Under the pieces are notes generated by a model that was not told the DNA's origin, made no database searches, and saw nothing but the letters and a program-made list of their open reading frames with translations. A stretch of DNA of 21,453 bases from a virus. Within the stretch, counting starts at the first letter, position 1; every line of letters starts with the position of its first letter. Positions 21,036 through 21,453 of the stretch are shown here, piece after piece. Location: positions 1 through 21,453 of the IMG/VR virus record IMGVR_UViG_3300034956_000136, one strand, 5' to 3'. The position numbers were made by a program, and so were the translations under genes.

Positions 21036-21453
21036 TTAGTCACCTACGGCAACAATTGTAAAGTCTGTTCCTGCAGTTAATTGGGCTGTTGCGCCACCTA
21101 TGCCATCTTGAGTAATATCAGTCATTATTAGAACTCCGTCTTCATAAATTTGAATGTTAGCTATCCCCCCAAATCCTAATGATAAATCGGTTGCGCCACT
21201 AGAAGCACCTGTAACCTCCTTAGAAACAAACGTAGGTACCGAAGGTTTGCCTGTTAGGTTAGCGTAGTTTCTGTAGTAAGCAGAAGACTGTCCGTCTAAC
21301 TTGTCAGCATCAAGTCCTGAAGCCGCACCATCAACAGTTAACAACTTAGCCAACACATCAGCAGCAGTATAAGCAGAAGAGTTTAACTTATTTGATAACA
21401 AAGTAGTCACTGTACCTGCATAGTCTGCATCATCACCTATTGCAGCGGCCAAC
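21036..21453 (-). CDS. C-terminal part of a tail fibre-type structural protein (partial)
   Basis: The open frame runs off the right edge of the window, so the start is not visible; the first codon shown would be Leu (TTG) in frame. The 138 visible residues hold VDGAASGLDADKLDGQSSAYY and NYANLTGKPSVPTFVSKEV, the DADxLDG and NLTGKP modules typical of phage tail fibres, and a C-terminal beta domain (GGIANIQIYEDGVLI, LTAGTDFTIVAVGD). It is probably another fibre or baseplate-attached protein, upstream of the large fibre in the same direction. Confidence 0.75.
   Translation of the reverse strand, partial: LAAAIGDDADYAGTVTTLLSNKLNSSAYTAADVLAKLLTVDGAASGLDADKLDGQSSAYYRNYANLTGKPSVPTFVSKEVTGASSGATDLSLGFGGIANIQIYEDGVLIMTDITQDGIGGATAQLTAGTDFTIVAVGD

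Noticed and set aside
1-21453. CRISPR arrays, insertion sequences, toxin-antitoxin pairs or an integrase.
   Set aside because: No regularly spaced direct repeats, terminal inverted repeats with a transposase, or recombinase catalytic motifs were seen.

Overview
The window is a piece of a tailed double-stranded DNA phage genome (or a very intact prophage). The likely host is a Bacteroidetes, probably marine flavobacterial, bacterium. The reasons are: nearly every gene lacks a clear Shine-Dalgarno and starts after an A-rich stretch such as TAATTATG; an exact TTTG-N19-TAnnTTTG promoter-like match occurs; and the tail proteins carry the SGTNTGDQ-type repeats common in such phages. This host assignment is inference. 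No integrase, terminase, capsid gene or DNA polymerase lies in the window.

Layout. Positions 18-3636, plus strand: about a dozen small accessory genes, including a DUF7178-like protein, a 35-residue cysteine-rich protein and coiled-coil proteins. A perfect 24-bp palindrome follows. Positions 3720-6993, plus strand: a sigma-like factor, two DnaA domain IV-like proteins without any AAA+ ATPase, an annealing-type protein, a RecE/Cas4-like exonuclease and a small protein ending in an SSB-type acidic tip; together they look like a replication and recombination module. Positions 6994-7300: a gene-free stretch full of strong RNA folds, including a tRNA-like T-arm with encoded CCA. Positions 7301-11177, plus strand: a nuclease, a DnaB/T7-type helicase, a DUF1599-like protein, a second nuclease, a RusA resolvase and a possible T4 gp55-like late sigma factor. 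Positions 11174-12413, plus strand: a CxxC membrane protein, a T7-lysozyme-like amidase and a holin-like protein.

A strong bidirectional terminator at 12414-12433 separates this arm from the minus-strand arm (12435-21453). Read in its direction of transcription, from high to low coordinates, that arm holds the 3' end of a tail protein, a terminator, a 1482-residue tail fibre with a peptidase S74 self-cleaving chaperone, a 27-residue coupled mini-gene, a LamG-like tail protein, three small proteins, the portal protein, a probable connector and two small membrane proteins.

The genes fit one programme: early plus-strand genes take over transcription (sigma-like), replicate and recombine DNA (DnaA-like, helicase, exonuclease/annealing pair, SSB-like, RusA), a late sigma-like factor may then switch on the converging structural arm, and a holin/amidase set lyses the cell. 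The most unusual element is the structured intergenic locus at 7017-7279.
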